The notes beneath the pieces were generated by a model. It made no database searches. It saw nothing but the letters and a program-made list of their open reading frames with translations, and was not told where the DNA came from. Shown in pieces: positions 24,096-33,539 of a stretch of DNA of 37,500 bases; position 1 is the stretch's first letter; the number at the start of each line of letters is the position of its first letter. The DNA is from Trachelipus rathkii (taxonomy: Eukaryota > Arthropoda > Malacostraca > Isopoda > Trachelipodidae). A program made the translations under genes and the position numbers. The stretch is taken from positions 1-37,500 of the forward strand of contig JABUQX010097190.1 in the NCBI GenBank assembly GCA_015478945.1, read 5' to 3'.

Positions 24096-24245
24096 CCGAA
24101 TATAAAGTAAACGAGTTAACGGACTTTTCATAAAACAGCTATACGATTTCAGTAAGATATTCGTTTTTCACATAACAGCAAAGCAACGGTCTGTTCACTC
24201 CGTTATAGAAAAAAAGAACTTCGTTAGTAACGGATTGGTGCCCAC
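24096..24245. repeat. 'TCCGTTAT/GTAACGG' interspersed repeat, copy 2
   Basis: Contains ACGAGTTAACGGACTTTTCA, CACTCCGTTATAG and AAAAAAAGAACTTCGTTAGT followed by AACGGATTGG. It shares AAAAAAAGAACTTCGTT with the repeat starting near 23415. Both are flanked by (TA)n. Confidence 0.45.
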
Positions 24246-24317
24246 ATGATATATATATATATATAATAATATATATATATTATATATTATATACATATAA
24301 ATAATATACATATATAT

Positions 24318-24364
<47 letters not shown>

Positions 24365-24365
24365 C
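24246..24365. repeat. (TA)n microsatellite
   Basis: TATATA with few interruptions, longest pure run near 24329-24360. Confidence 0.9.
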
Positions 24366-24700
24366 TGCTTTAATTATTCAGTAAGACATTAAATGAATCT
24401 AGGAAGAAAAGTATATAGCCGTCAACAGGTTTCATTAAAAATATTAGGTAACGACTAGCAAGGAAAATACCAAAGGTTATAAATGGCTTTTTTTGTTCTT
24501 CGTCATTAATTATATTAGCTTATAATATTTAATTTTTTTAGTATATATTATTTAACTATTTATTATTATATATATATATATAGGTATATTATTATTATAA
24601 TATTATATATAGTATATATATATACTTTACTATATATATAATATAGCTATATATATAGTATAATATTTAATAGTTATATATATATATATATATAACTTAT
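24366..24700. other. AT-rich sequence with (TA)n patches
   Basis: Moderate-complexity AT-rich sequence to about 24540, then TATATA patches. No gene seen. Confidence 0.5.
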
Positions 24701-25745
24701 CTGTTTTACGACTCCGTCAGTTTTGAATTTTTTTTTTGTTTTTTTTTAATATATTTCTATATATTTGATCCTAACAATCAATTTCAGTGGTAATGGGACA
24801 TTTGATTCAAATAAATATATAGGACTTCTCAGTTTACGACTCCGGTCAGTTTAATTTCTTTTTTGTTTTTTTTTAACATATTGCTAGTATATGATACTCA
24901 ACAATGAATTTAAGTGTAACGGACATGCTTCAAAAGTTCAAAATATTTAAATAATTTGTTAAAAAATAATTTTATAATAATTTTGTTTTTATTTTTTTTG
25001 GTGTTTTTCAAACAAAGGAATACCCAAGGGTAAACCGCAGAAATTGGCAGGAGTCGGGGTCTCTGCCTTCCGGGGAACGACAGGGTAGGACTATTTCCGT
25101 CCCTCCGGGCGAGGGTCTCCGGAACCCCCGCTCGTTGGTATTTGGGTGTCGCGGGTCCTCCGCCCCTTCCCTACGGGTATGGAAAACGTCCCCCCCTCTG
25201 TTCCCCGGTTTCTCTGCTCGAGAGGGGACCCATCAACATAGGTGAAGTATATAGTCATAGATAATAATATAAAATAGCAAATATATTAAAATAAATATTA
25301 AAATAAAATATGAGCCCTATATATACAATAAAATAATAAATTATACTCAAAAAATATTTGTTATATAATATATATACTTTATATATATTATTATTGGTTT
25401 ACTCAACTCATTATTTTATATATATATATTAATGAAATTACATTTTGTAACTAATAATGTTCTATACGCCTTGATCTCAAACTATGTAATTGGTTTCTGT
25501 AAGGTCGGTATACTTTCGAGACGTATGACGATTTTTTCCATTTTGAAAAAATAGTTAACAAAGGTGTGAATTTTTTTAAAAAATGATTTATATAATATTT
25601 TCGAGAGCTATATTTTGCGCCAATCATGTCCCGTTACCACTGAAATTTCTTGTATTCAACTTATGAAAGTAGCATATATGATTTTATACTAAAAAAAAAA
25701 AAAAAATATACAAAAAATGTAACAAACTTCATATATACTGACCCG
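24701..25745. repeat. Fold-back repeat with duplicated left arm
   Basis: A ~128 nt segment starting TTTACGACTCCGTCAG occurs twice in tandem (TTACGAC at 24706 and 24834). Each has a long T run and a following CAATTTCAGTGGTAATGGGAC-type phrase. The reverse complement of 25575-25740 gives GGTCAGTA, a long T run, AATTTCAGTGGTAACGGGAC and CAAAATAT in the same order. The segment therefore has inverted arms about 0.8-0.9 kb apart around a GC-rich core. It looks like an eroded fold-back element; no coding region is seen. Confidence 0.6.
25040..25235. repeat. GC-rich imperfect palindrome inside the fold-back
   Basis: A ~200 nt GC-rich island within very AT-rich DNA. CCGGGGAACGACAGGG near the left edge pairs imperfectly with CCCCTCTGTTCCCCGG near the right edge. 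GGGTCTC and GAGGGGACCC also oppose each other. No reading frame or RNA family recognised. Confidence 0.6.
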
Positions 25746-26600
25746 GCCTTGTATTTATAAAAGCTTTCCAAATAGGTATTATATTATTGGCATTTATATA
25801 TATATATATAATATAATAATATATATATATACTAATATACTATACGTAGTTATATATAGTTATATATTAGTTTACTATATCATATATACTAGTAATGTCA
25901 CATGCTAACATCAAAGACTAATAAAATAAAATATTATATATTATATATATTAAATAATATATTACTCTAATACTCTAACTCGGTACAGAAATTTTGCGAC
26001 AAAATTGGAGAAAAAATATAATCTCCGAAATTGTTCAAAATATTTTCGATTGTTTTTAATCTTTTTTATATCCTTTTGTGAATTGCTAGGTGCTATATAT
26101 ACCAGAGATATTTGAATAAACATATTTATATACTTATATTATACGTATATATATATCATTTATAGATATATTATCCTAAACTCGATATATATCATAATAT
26201 ATTATATATTATATATATATATATTGTGTGTGCTGGTCTTTGTGTTGTTATATATATTATATATCATCTATATATAGTATAATTTATATATTATCTTATA
26301 TATATATATATATTATATTACTATATATATTATTAGTAATATATCTAATATATATAGTATATATATATATATTAATATAGGTACTATATATACATATATA
26401 TCTATTATATATATATATACAGTATTATATATATACTATATTTATATTATATCGATATATTGATATATATATAGTTATTCTTTATGAGGTGGCAATGTAT
26501 ATTATAGAATAAACATAAAATATTATATATATACTATATAATTATAATAATATTATTTAATAATAATAAGAATAAATATAATAAAATTTTACACAAATAA
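25746..26600. repeat. Degenerate (TA)n block
   Basis: Mostly TATATA patches, with moderate-complexity islands near 25980-26110 and 26222-26250. No gene recognised. Confidence 0.75.
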
Positions 26601-27580
26601 TAAAAATTAATATCATTTATTGGGAGGAATGTTGGGCCGCCGAAACGATGAGATTGCTTTCCACGTATTCATTATTGAAGTGTTAGGAAGCATCTCGTTG
26701 AACCCAATGGTTTTAACAAAGCCTTGGAGAATCCAAGAGGGGAGACCTCCAACAATATCCCTCAACCAACCCTCCCCATCACCCCTCATTACTTGGGAGG
26801 TGTCGATTCGTCCGAGTGGTGGGAATTATGTTTTCTTGTTTTTTACGATATTGGCACACTTTGCGATATGCGGTTTTCTTTCCTCATCAAATTTTGTAAC
26901 ATTCGAAGTTGTATTCTAATTTCCTCTTTGTTGGACATCCCCTTTTCTCACCTAGACCTTTCCCCTTATTCCCTCGAGACTGAGGGTATCTTCGGAAACG
27001 TCATACTCATAGCAAACCCAGTTACTCTCTCCCTTTTTTTCCTCTCCTCTACTCTATCCTGAATTTTCAGACCAAGACGGTTGTTGACCTTATTTGCACA
27101 ATAACGTTGTTTCCTCTTGTGCCTCTGGTTTAAAGTTTTCTGAATATTGCTTAATCTTTTGGCTCAGGCTCTCTTTACCTGTTCTCTCATACTAAACTTC
27201 ATTCTGTTCTGTATTTAGGTTACCTAAAGCGTCAACTGATAATCCTAAATTGCTTCGACTGATGATAACTCCAAAACTAAAGCACATTCTTCGCCTTGAC
27301 CTTTAATCTGAAAAAATCATATTAATTCATGGATTTTAATGTTCTTCCACATGAAAATGACTTCGTGAATAAATTCTCCAGTTAAAGCTAGATTGAAACT
27401 TGTTTACCAATATCTTTAGGTTCTCCACTTATAATACAAACATCACTTGAGAGAAACGTACATGTAAAACCATACGGTGTTTGACCGCATTGAATTATGC
27501 CAGAAGTTAAAGTTTGCTTTCATTGAGAGAAGATTTTCGTCAGTTCATTAGAAACTAGTTTTTGTATCATATCGTCATAT
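26601..27580. other. Unrecognised sequence with coding-like short frames
   Basis: About 1 kb of near-normal composition. Plus frames of 99 and 112 codons (26620-26919, 26724-27062) overlap each other and lack known motifs. On the minus strand, segments such as SGEPKDIGK (about 27410-27440), IKGQGEECALVLELSS after an acceptor-like TTTTTTCAG (about 27265-27315) and a Lys/Arg-rich run of about 66 codons (about 26980-27180) look protein-like but are not assigned to a family. It could be a decayed transposon polyprotein or old exons. Low certainty. Confidence 0.3.
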
Positions 27581-27581
27581 T

Positions 27582-27965
27582 ACAATACTCTCTCTCTCTC
27601 TCTTATCTCACTACTCTCTCTCTCTGCTCTCTCTCTCTCTCTCTCTCCTTGTTCTATTCCTATTTATTTTAACTTCTCTCTTTTCATACTTAAAACTCTC
27701 TCTCTCATCTCTCTCTCTCAATTTCCATCCTTCTCTCTACCTCGTCTCTCTCTCTCTCTCTCTTCTCTTCTCCTCTTTCTCTCTCTTCTCTCTTCTCTCT
27801 CTCTCTCTCTCCTCTCTCCTTCTCTCTCTCTCTCTTCTTCTCTCTCCTCTCTTCTCTCTCTCTTCTCTCTTTCTCTCTCTCTCTCTCGCTCGTCTTCTCA
27901 CCTCTCTCCTCTTCTCTTCTCCTCTCTCTCTCTCTCTCTAATACTCTCTCTCTCTCTCTCTTTCT
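27582..27965 (+). repeat. (CT)n microsatellite
   Basis: Nearly 400 nt of TCTCTC with occasional single-base or short interruptions. It is cleaner than the 13.4-14.3 kb CT tract. Confidence 0.95.
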
Positions 27966-28129
27966 GTAGCTAGAGTGTGTTTATATATACAATGCTGTGT
28001 GGTTGAATGGAGTCGGATTCAATCGTTGATAATTCAGTCGAGAGATTTTAAACAATGTGGAAGGCTTGAATTTATTACAATTCCTGATCTGGAGTTTAGT
28101 TTTGGGAAATAAAAATTATTCATGGAGAT

Positions 28130-29010
28130 AAGCTTACACGTTTAAGACTAACCGCAATGTTAAATGGTCAGATATTCCCTTTGCTATAAGACTGTTATCC
28201 CACAGTCCAGAGCTTCCCTTCCGATTTCAATACCATCAGAAATGTTATGCTTAGTCGTAGAAGAAAATGTTACTAACGTCGAGCTTTGCACAGAGGAAAC
28301 AGATGATGAAGAAAAAACATTATCCAGATTTTTTGAAAATACATTTTCTGAGCCTCGTTTAACTGATCAGACACAATTAAATGCTATTGTTCGTGATTTA
28401 AATCAATCAGAATTACTGTCAAGTGGCAACAATGTAAAAGGATAAAATCTTTCACAATACGAGGAAAAAAGTAAATGCTATTTCGGACAGGCAGCCTCAA
28501 TTTGAAACATTCTTCTTCTCAGTGTAGAGGAGCGAGTAGCTCATTGCAAGATGGACTTCTTTACTGGAACCTTTGAGGCTTTGAGATATATGTACGATCC
28601 TGAACAATGACGTCTTTTTCCATAGACTTTCAAAACTTAGTTTGAAAGCAATACTACTTTATAAGAATTCATCAATACCTGTAGCTTATCTGCTCACTTG
28701 AAAGCGTCATGGAAAATATGAAAGAAGTTTTAAGAACATTATTCATGTCGTTTGTGGAAAGATCTGAAGATAAGCTCTAGCTTGAATGCAACTTAGGTAC
28801 ACCACAGTTTTGTGGCTTGTGTTTAGCTGGGACAGCAGCAATATCACAAAAGACATACATGCAAAGAACAGTAGCCAAAGAGAACTTCATTGCTGTGTGG
28901 AGTCCTTGTAGCAAGTTGTAATAAATCAAGGTGCACTTAGTTTCAACTGAAAAAAAAAATAATCTCCGCTAAACTATACTTAAAAGATCGGTTTGATAAG
29001 ACAGGAATTC
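28130..29010 (+). pseudogene. Broken copy of the same multicopy family (relic 2)
   Basis: Plus-strand fragments follow the same family as the relic at 20.4-22.2 kb. AYTFKTNRNVKWSDIPFAIR (about 28132-28191) precedes a frame change into the 93-codon segment ending 28445. That segment has an acidic linker (TEETDDEEKT) and QLNAIVRDLN..QSELLSS. Then come HCKMDFFT and YDPE in shifting frames, SKLSLKAILLYKNSSIPVAY (28630-28689) matching the region after the RLFIDSSK box, and pieces reading FCGLC, WDSS and WPKRTSL-like (about 28810-28920) from the CCFLCLWDSR..WP region. The C-terminal half (LHIKLG..., GERFHQ) is not seen, so the copy is truncated at about 29.0 kb. The N-terminal CxxC region is also missing. 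At least four frame changes and several stops make it non-functional. Confidence 0.75.
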
Positions 29011-29990
29011 TGCTAAATGGATTGTGATCGCTTAGGGATATTCCAGTTTCTGAAGGTAATTTTCATAATAATAAGACATGCTAAAGATTAAAAAGGTTCA
29101 AATTTGCTGAACCATAAATATCGAAAAATAATGAGGGATGATTTTCTTCATTTTTGTATATATTATACATATTTTTATTGAAGTTTAAGTATGTTGTATG
29201 GAAATACCATTTGAAAAAATATAGTGCTAAATAACGCTCCTGGGAAATTTTTATAAAGGCAAAAACTTAGAGAAAACTTTTATAAGGAAGTCCTTCAAAA
29301 CTACAGAGGATACTTTGATGAATATGTTCTTTTTTAAAATTTATTTCTATATTTGGCCTCTGATTTTCTTCCCTACAATACCTTTTTTGTGCTAGTGAAA
29401 TTATAGTACACATAACATGGAAAATAACGTTTTTCACCTCAGACAAATTTAGTCAGTTATTGAATAATACAAACTTATGAAGGAAAATGAAGTTATTGAT
29501 TCCAAAAAATATGATTAAGAAATCAGTATTCCTCACCAAAAAAATTAAACAAAAAAAATTAATAACATTTATATAAAGAATGTAAAGTACATTGAAACGA
29601 TTAATTAATTTAAAATATATATGTTCTTCCTGAGTTTCTTACAAATATATACTAATTTTCTAAAAAAATAAAAAGAAAAAAAAAATAACGCTTTTATTAA
29701 AATATTGTTACCTATTTTGAAATCAGCTCACTCAAAAATAATACTTATAAGAATCAATTTATTCATTTCATTAACTAAAATTAAAAAGTTTAAATTGTTG
29801 ATCAAGTTATATTATATATATTAACCATTCGACCAACATCTCGCAGTTTAATTACAGTGCGGATGTATTATTATTCTTTAAAAATCTTTAATTGAGGATG
29901 CGCTATATTATACGAAGCTTGGACTCATATATATATTATATCATATATACTATAATTATATAGTATAGCACATGGCCAATTTGATTACGG
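29011..29990. other. AT-rich sequence, no gene identified
   Basis: Downstream flank of relic 2, with A runs near 29535-29560 and 29662-29690 and a (TA)n patch at about 29925-29965. No reading frame or repeat is recognised. Confidence 0.45.
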
Positions 29991-29991
29991 A

Positions 29992-30090
29992 GTGGGGGCT
30001 CTCGGGCCGAGCCCCCTAAAAAGGAAGTTTAACCCCTTTTTAAGGGGGCTCGAGCCCGATCTCGGGGGCCGACACGAAAAAGGGCTCCCC
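29992..30090. repeat. GC-rich hairpin
   Basis: GGGCCGAGCCCCCTAAAAAG (30004-30023, next base G) is almost perfectly complementary to CCTTTTTAAGGGGGCTCGAG plus CCC (30035-30057), leaving a ~10 nt loop. GGGGGCT (29994-30000) and a second GGGGGCC (30064-30070) allow alternative pairings. It is flanked by (TA)n. It has a terminator-like shape, but nothing shows transcription, so only the structure is called. Confidence 0.75.
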
Positions 30091-30268
30091 ATACATACGA
30101 CACAATATAATATATCTTATATATATATATATACTATATAATATATATACATATAGATATATATATATATATACTATATATATATATATATATACTACTG
30201 ATATAATTATATATATATAATATATATATATATGATATATATATATATAGTATATATAGTATATACAC
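30091..30268. repeat. Degenerate (TA)n microsatellite
   Basis: TATATA with single-base interruptions. The 76-codon Tyr/Ile minus frame over it is a repeat by-product. Confidence 0.9.
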
Positions 30269-30600
30269 AAATAGATGCGTACGGTGGTTTCATTTGGTCA
30301 TAGAGTTGGACATTTGGTCATATTTGTGTTGTTAAAATTGCCTCAAAGGAATGTAGAGAATCTCTTCCCGTTATCACTAAAGCCATTTTATCACTCAATG
30401 CACCGTAAAGCCTGAGGGGGGGGGGTGAAGGGGTAAAAAATGCGGGCTTCCCTTCCCCCAGTGGGTCTTAGCCTACCTTTTTTTTTAATAAAGCGTTCAC
30501 CTCCTTCCCACCCCCCAGGGGTGAAACCATATCTTTCCCGTAACAAATTCTCTCATTATCCAGGGATCTAACAAGGACTCCGAAGTCGTTTAATTTTATA
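30269..30600. repeat. GC-richer element with G/C runs
   Basis: Begins with a short direct duplication of CATTTGGTCATA (30291 and 30311). It carries GAGGGGGGGGGTGAAGGGG (about 30414-30432) facing CCTTCCCACCCCCCAGGGG (about 30503-30521), which can form an imperfect stem. Identity unknown; probably an eroded interspersed repeat. Confidence 0.4.
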
Positions 30601-30828
30601 CCAGATCTAACTCCGACTCCGACTCCGACTCCGACTCCGGCTCAGCAATTTTAAAATTTCTCTTTCCGGCTTCGAATCTTTTTATCTTATAGTGATTTTC
30701 TTGCTGCTCCGTCTACACAAATTTTCTGGCTCCGGCTCCGGCTCTGGCTTCGATTCTACCTAAAACCTTGCGGGTCCTCGGCTCCGACTAAACCTAAAAC
30801 CTTGCGGCTCCGGCTACGTAGTCCTGAG

Positions 30829-30835
<7 letters not shown>
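30601..30835. repeat. (ACTCCG)n / (GGCTCC)n hexamer element
   Basis: AACTCCGACTCCGACTCCG repeats at about 30608-30640 and CTCCGGCTCCGGCTCTGGCT at about 30732-30751. A duplicated phrase, CTAAAACCTTGCGG plus GCTCCG, occurs at about 30760-30786 and 30791-30814. The hexamer translates as Ser-Gly or Asp-Ser types, but no open gene spans it. Confidence 0.6.
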
Positions 30836-30868
<33 letters not shown>

Positions 30869-31093
30869 TATATATATACTATATATTTATTATATACTTA
30901 TATTATATATATATATATAATATATTATATATATTAGACTTTATATATATATAATATATATATATAAGTCTACAATGATTTATAGTATTATATATATATA
31001 TATATATATATTAATATATATATATATATATATAAGATTGTATATTTATTATATATATATTAAATATACATGATTATATATATATAATATGAA

Positions 31094-31131
<38 letters not shown>

Positions 31132-31135
31132 GTGA
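30836..31135. repeat. (TA)n microsatellite
   Basis: Mostly pure TATATA, with runs near 30834-30860 and 31098-31130. No coding content. Confidence 0.9.
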
Positions 31136-31202
31136 GAAACAATGAAACAATACAATTACCATATCCTTGTAACGAATAGTTTACATATAGAACAAAATTA
31201 TC

Positions 31203-31222
31203 CGTAAATAATAATAATGATA

Positions 31223-31316
<94 letters not shown>

Positions 31317-31409
31317 TCAATAATATAATAATGAAATAAAATTATTTTATTATTATAAAAATAATAATATAATAATAATTGATTATTATTTATTATAATA
31401 ATAATAATA

Positions 31410-31502
<93 letters not shown>

Positions 31503-31526
31503 ATAATAATAATAATAATAATAATA

Positions 31527-31570
<44 letters not shown>

Positions 31571-31640
31571 TTTACAACAAATATATTTATTATTATTATT
31601 ATTATTATTTATTAATTATTATTATTATTATTATTATTAT
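31203..31640. repeat. Alternating (AAT)n and (ATT)n arrays
   Basis: AAT triplets (about 31205-31320) are followed after a short gap by TTA triplets (31411-31500). The pattern switches sharply to AAT (31501-31528) and back to TTA (31529-31569), then continues as ATT to 31640. (AAT)n and (ATT)n are reverse complements, so the block is a set of inverted repeats. A 78-codon Tyr/Asn frame over it is an artefact. Confidence 0.95.
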
Positions 31641-31738
31641 TACAATAGCGCACATATTTAAAAAAGAAACGTACGTACACTTACGCTCACGAAGTGCATT
31701 CAGTCGTTAGGAACGTGACCTTCAGCCTCGTTTTCGCG

Positions 31739-31797
31739 CACATACACACACGCACACATACACGCAAGCGCGAGCGCACACACACACACACACACGA
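31739..31797 (+). repeat. (CA)n / (CACG)n microsatellite
   Basis: A short imperfect CACACA run with CACGCACACA variants, ending in a clean (CA)n at about 31776-31795. Confidence 0.85.
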
Positions 31798-32104
31798 TAC
31801 CTACATAGCATTGTTATGAACATAAAAGCTCGACTTTCTCTCCAATGTTCTCATCATGAGTCATTTGAGACGTCACGTGATTATTATTATTATTATTATA
31901 TTATTATTCATTATTATTATTATATTATATATTTATTATTATTATATATATATTATATTAGTTATATTCATTATTATATTATTTTATTAAGTAAATCCTG
32001 TTTTATCACCCTATCATATGTAATTCAATATATATATATATATATATAATATTAAATATATAGATATATATATTATATATATTATATAATATATAATATA
32101 TATA

Positions 32105-32152
<48 letters not shown>

Positions 32153-32160
32153 TATATATT
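31798..32160. repeat. (ATT)n then (TA)n microsatellite
   Basis: About 80 nt of unrecognised sequence, then ATTATTATT (about 31880-31980) and TATATA (about 32028-32158). No gene seen. Confidence 0.8.
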
Positions 32161-32290
32161 ATTAGTGATGCGGACGATTATGAAATTTTTGCCGATGACG
32201 TTGACGATGAACGATTAGACAAATATTTGCCGATGAACGATGGACGGATGACGATGACGATTATGACGATTAATTGGAAAAAAACTATTT
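32161..32290 (+). repeat. TTGCCGATGACG interspersed repeat, copy 1
   Basis: Starts ATTAGTGATGCGGACGATTA and contains two TTTGCCGATGA...ACGATTA modules. It matches, on the same strand, the repeat at 36580-36700, which ends in CCCCATCACTAAT. Start ATTAGTGATG and end CATCACTAAT are reverse complements, as expected for inverted termini of a short non-autonomous DNA transposon. CAGTGATG/TAGTGATG-type ends are typical of hAT elements, so hAT affinity is an inference. Confidence 0.55.
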
Positions 32291-32319
32291 TAAAAAATTT
32301 CTCTTCCTCTCTTCTCTCA

Positions 32320-32323
<4 letters not shown>

Positions 32324-32379
<56 letters not shown>

Positions 32380-32383
32380 ATTT

Positions 32384-32414
<31 letters not shown>

Positions 32415-32521
32415 AAATTATATAATATATATATATATATATTATATATAGTTCTAATATAATATATATCATATATATATATAATATATATATTATTATA
32501 TATTATTATATAATATATATA

Positions 32522-32563
<42 letters not shown>

Positions 32564-32670
32564 TACAATATATATATAATATATATATATATAATATATA
32601 CTATTATATATATATAATTATATATATATTATATATATATATTTAATATATATCATTATATTATACGTAT

Positions 32671-32701
<31 letters not shown>

Positions 32702-32790
32702 GATATATATATATAAATATACTATATATATTATATATATATTATAATTATATCATAATATATATATATATTTATAATATATATATATAT

Positions 32791-32824
<34 letters not shown>

Positions 32825-32894
32825 ATATATATTATATATATATATAGTAATATATTATATATATTATATATATATTATATATATATATATATAA
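32324..32894. repeat. Long (TA)n microsatellite
   Basis: A short CT run (32301-32333) leads into nearly 560 nt of TATATA with sparse interruptions. The Tyr/Ile frames over it are artefacts. Confidence 0.95.
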
Positions 32895-32945
32895 GGCTGT
32901 TAGACAGGGAGGGTCAGGGGTTCAACCTCCCGAAATTATTTAGCG
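32895..32945 (+). other. Possible tRNA-related (SINE) fragment
   Basis: GGGAGGGTCAGGGGTTCAAC then CTCCC gives a GGGAGG/CCTCCC stem around GGGGTTCAA, which resembles a T-arm and pol III B box. No A box or cloverleaf is visible. The fragment sits between (TA)n and (AAT)n, so it is at most a SINE scrap. Confidence 0.25.
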
Positions 32946-32982
32946 GATCAAAATTTTTGTTTTCTTAAATTAACGAATAATA

Positions 32983-33115
32983 AATAATTAATAATAATAA
33001 TAATATAATAATTAATAATAATAATAATAATATAATAATAATAATAATAATAAATAATAATAAAATAATGAATAATAATAAAAATACATAATATAGTAAT
33101 AATAATAGTTAATCA
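32983..33115 (+). repeat. (AAT)n microsatellite
   Basis: Imperfect AATAAT array with ATAAT and AAAAT interruptions. Confidence 0.9.
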
Positions 33116-33224
33116 ATGAAAATGATAAAAAGTATTATAATGGAATGAGGAGACATGTTTGTGGTCCTTAACGATTTCTTAGGTCAAGTGGCTGTTCCTT
33201 CATATATGTATAAATATTTAGACC

Positions 33225-33350
33225 AGGGGAGACTTATTGGTTTCCAAGTGTGCAGATGATAGCAAATTGGCTACCTCCACAGAAAGGAATAATGATGAAT
33301 GTATAAAGATTTTAAAAGATAAGGAGGGGAGCTGTAATCGTTGATGGGCT
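33225..33350 (+). pseudogene. Reverse-transcriptase scrap (CADDSKLAT)
   Basis: KCADDSKLATSTERN (33246-33290) is followed in frame by about 18 more codons and a stop near 33351, then in another frame by WAEQ. [FY]ADD[ST]KL is the catalytic box of LINE-type reverse transcriptases, here with C in place of F or Y, and W.E/W.. is the usual following motif. It precedes, and is not collinear with, the larger LINE relic, which has its own YSDDS box. It is therefore a fragment of a different element. No rest of the protein is visible. Confidence 0.55.
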
Positions 33351-33539
33351 GAGCAGGTTCATTCCTTCTTCAGCTTAAATTTTTCCCTTTCCTTCATTCT
33401 TCCTTCTAAAACTAATCTCTATCCTCATTAATCCATTGGTTCGACCGTGTTATTCTTGGCCATTCAGTAGAGACAGTGGCCTATCGGGCGGTGTGGAAAA
33501 TTCTCGTTCTCCTTTCACTCTCGGCTTATTTTCATTCTC

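Noticed and set aside
26620..27062. Overlapping plus-strand frames of 99 and 112 codons
   Set aside because: No domain is seen, the frames overlap each other, and the opposite strand looks at least as coding-like.
30004..30057. Bacterial rho-independent terminator
   Set aside because: The hairpin shape fits, but the window is clearly eukaryotic and no U tract or upstream gene is present.
30040..30270. A 76-codon minus-strand Tyr/Ile frame
   Set aside because: It is produced by (TA)n; the same applies to the frames at 14228-14449, 32227-32462 and 36176-36361.
31379..31615. A 78-codon frame of Tyr and Asn
   Set aside because: It is the translation of (TTA/TAT)n and (AAT)n microsatellites and shows no coding character.
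31203..31640. CRISPR-like regular array
   Set aside because: The periodicity is a 3-base microsatellite, not repeats with unique spacers.
32895..32945. Intact tRNA gene
   Set aside because: Only a T-arm-like stem is present; acceptor, D and anticodon arms are missing.
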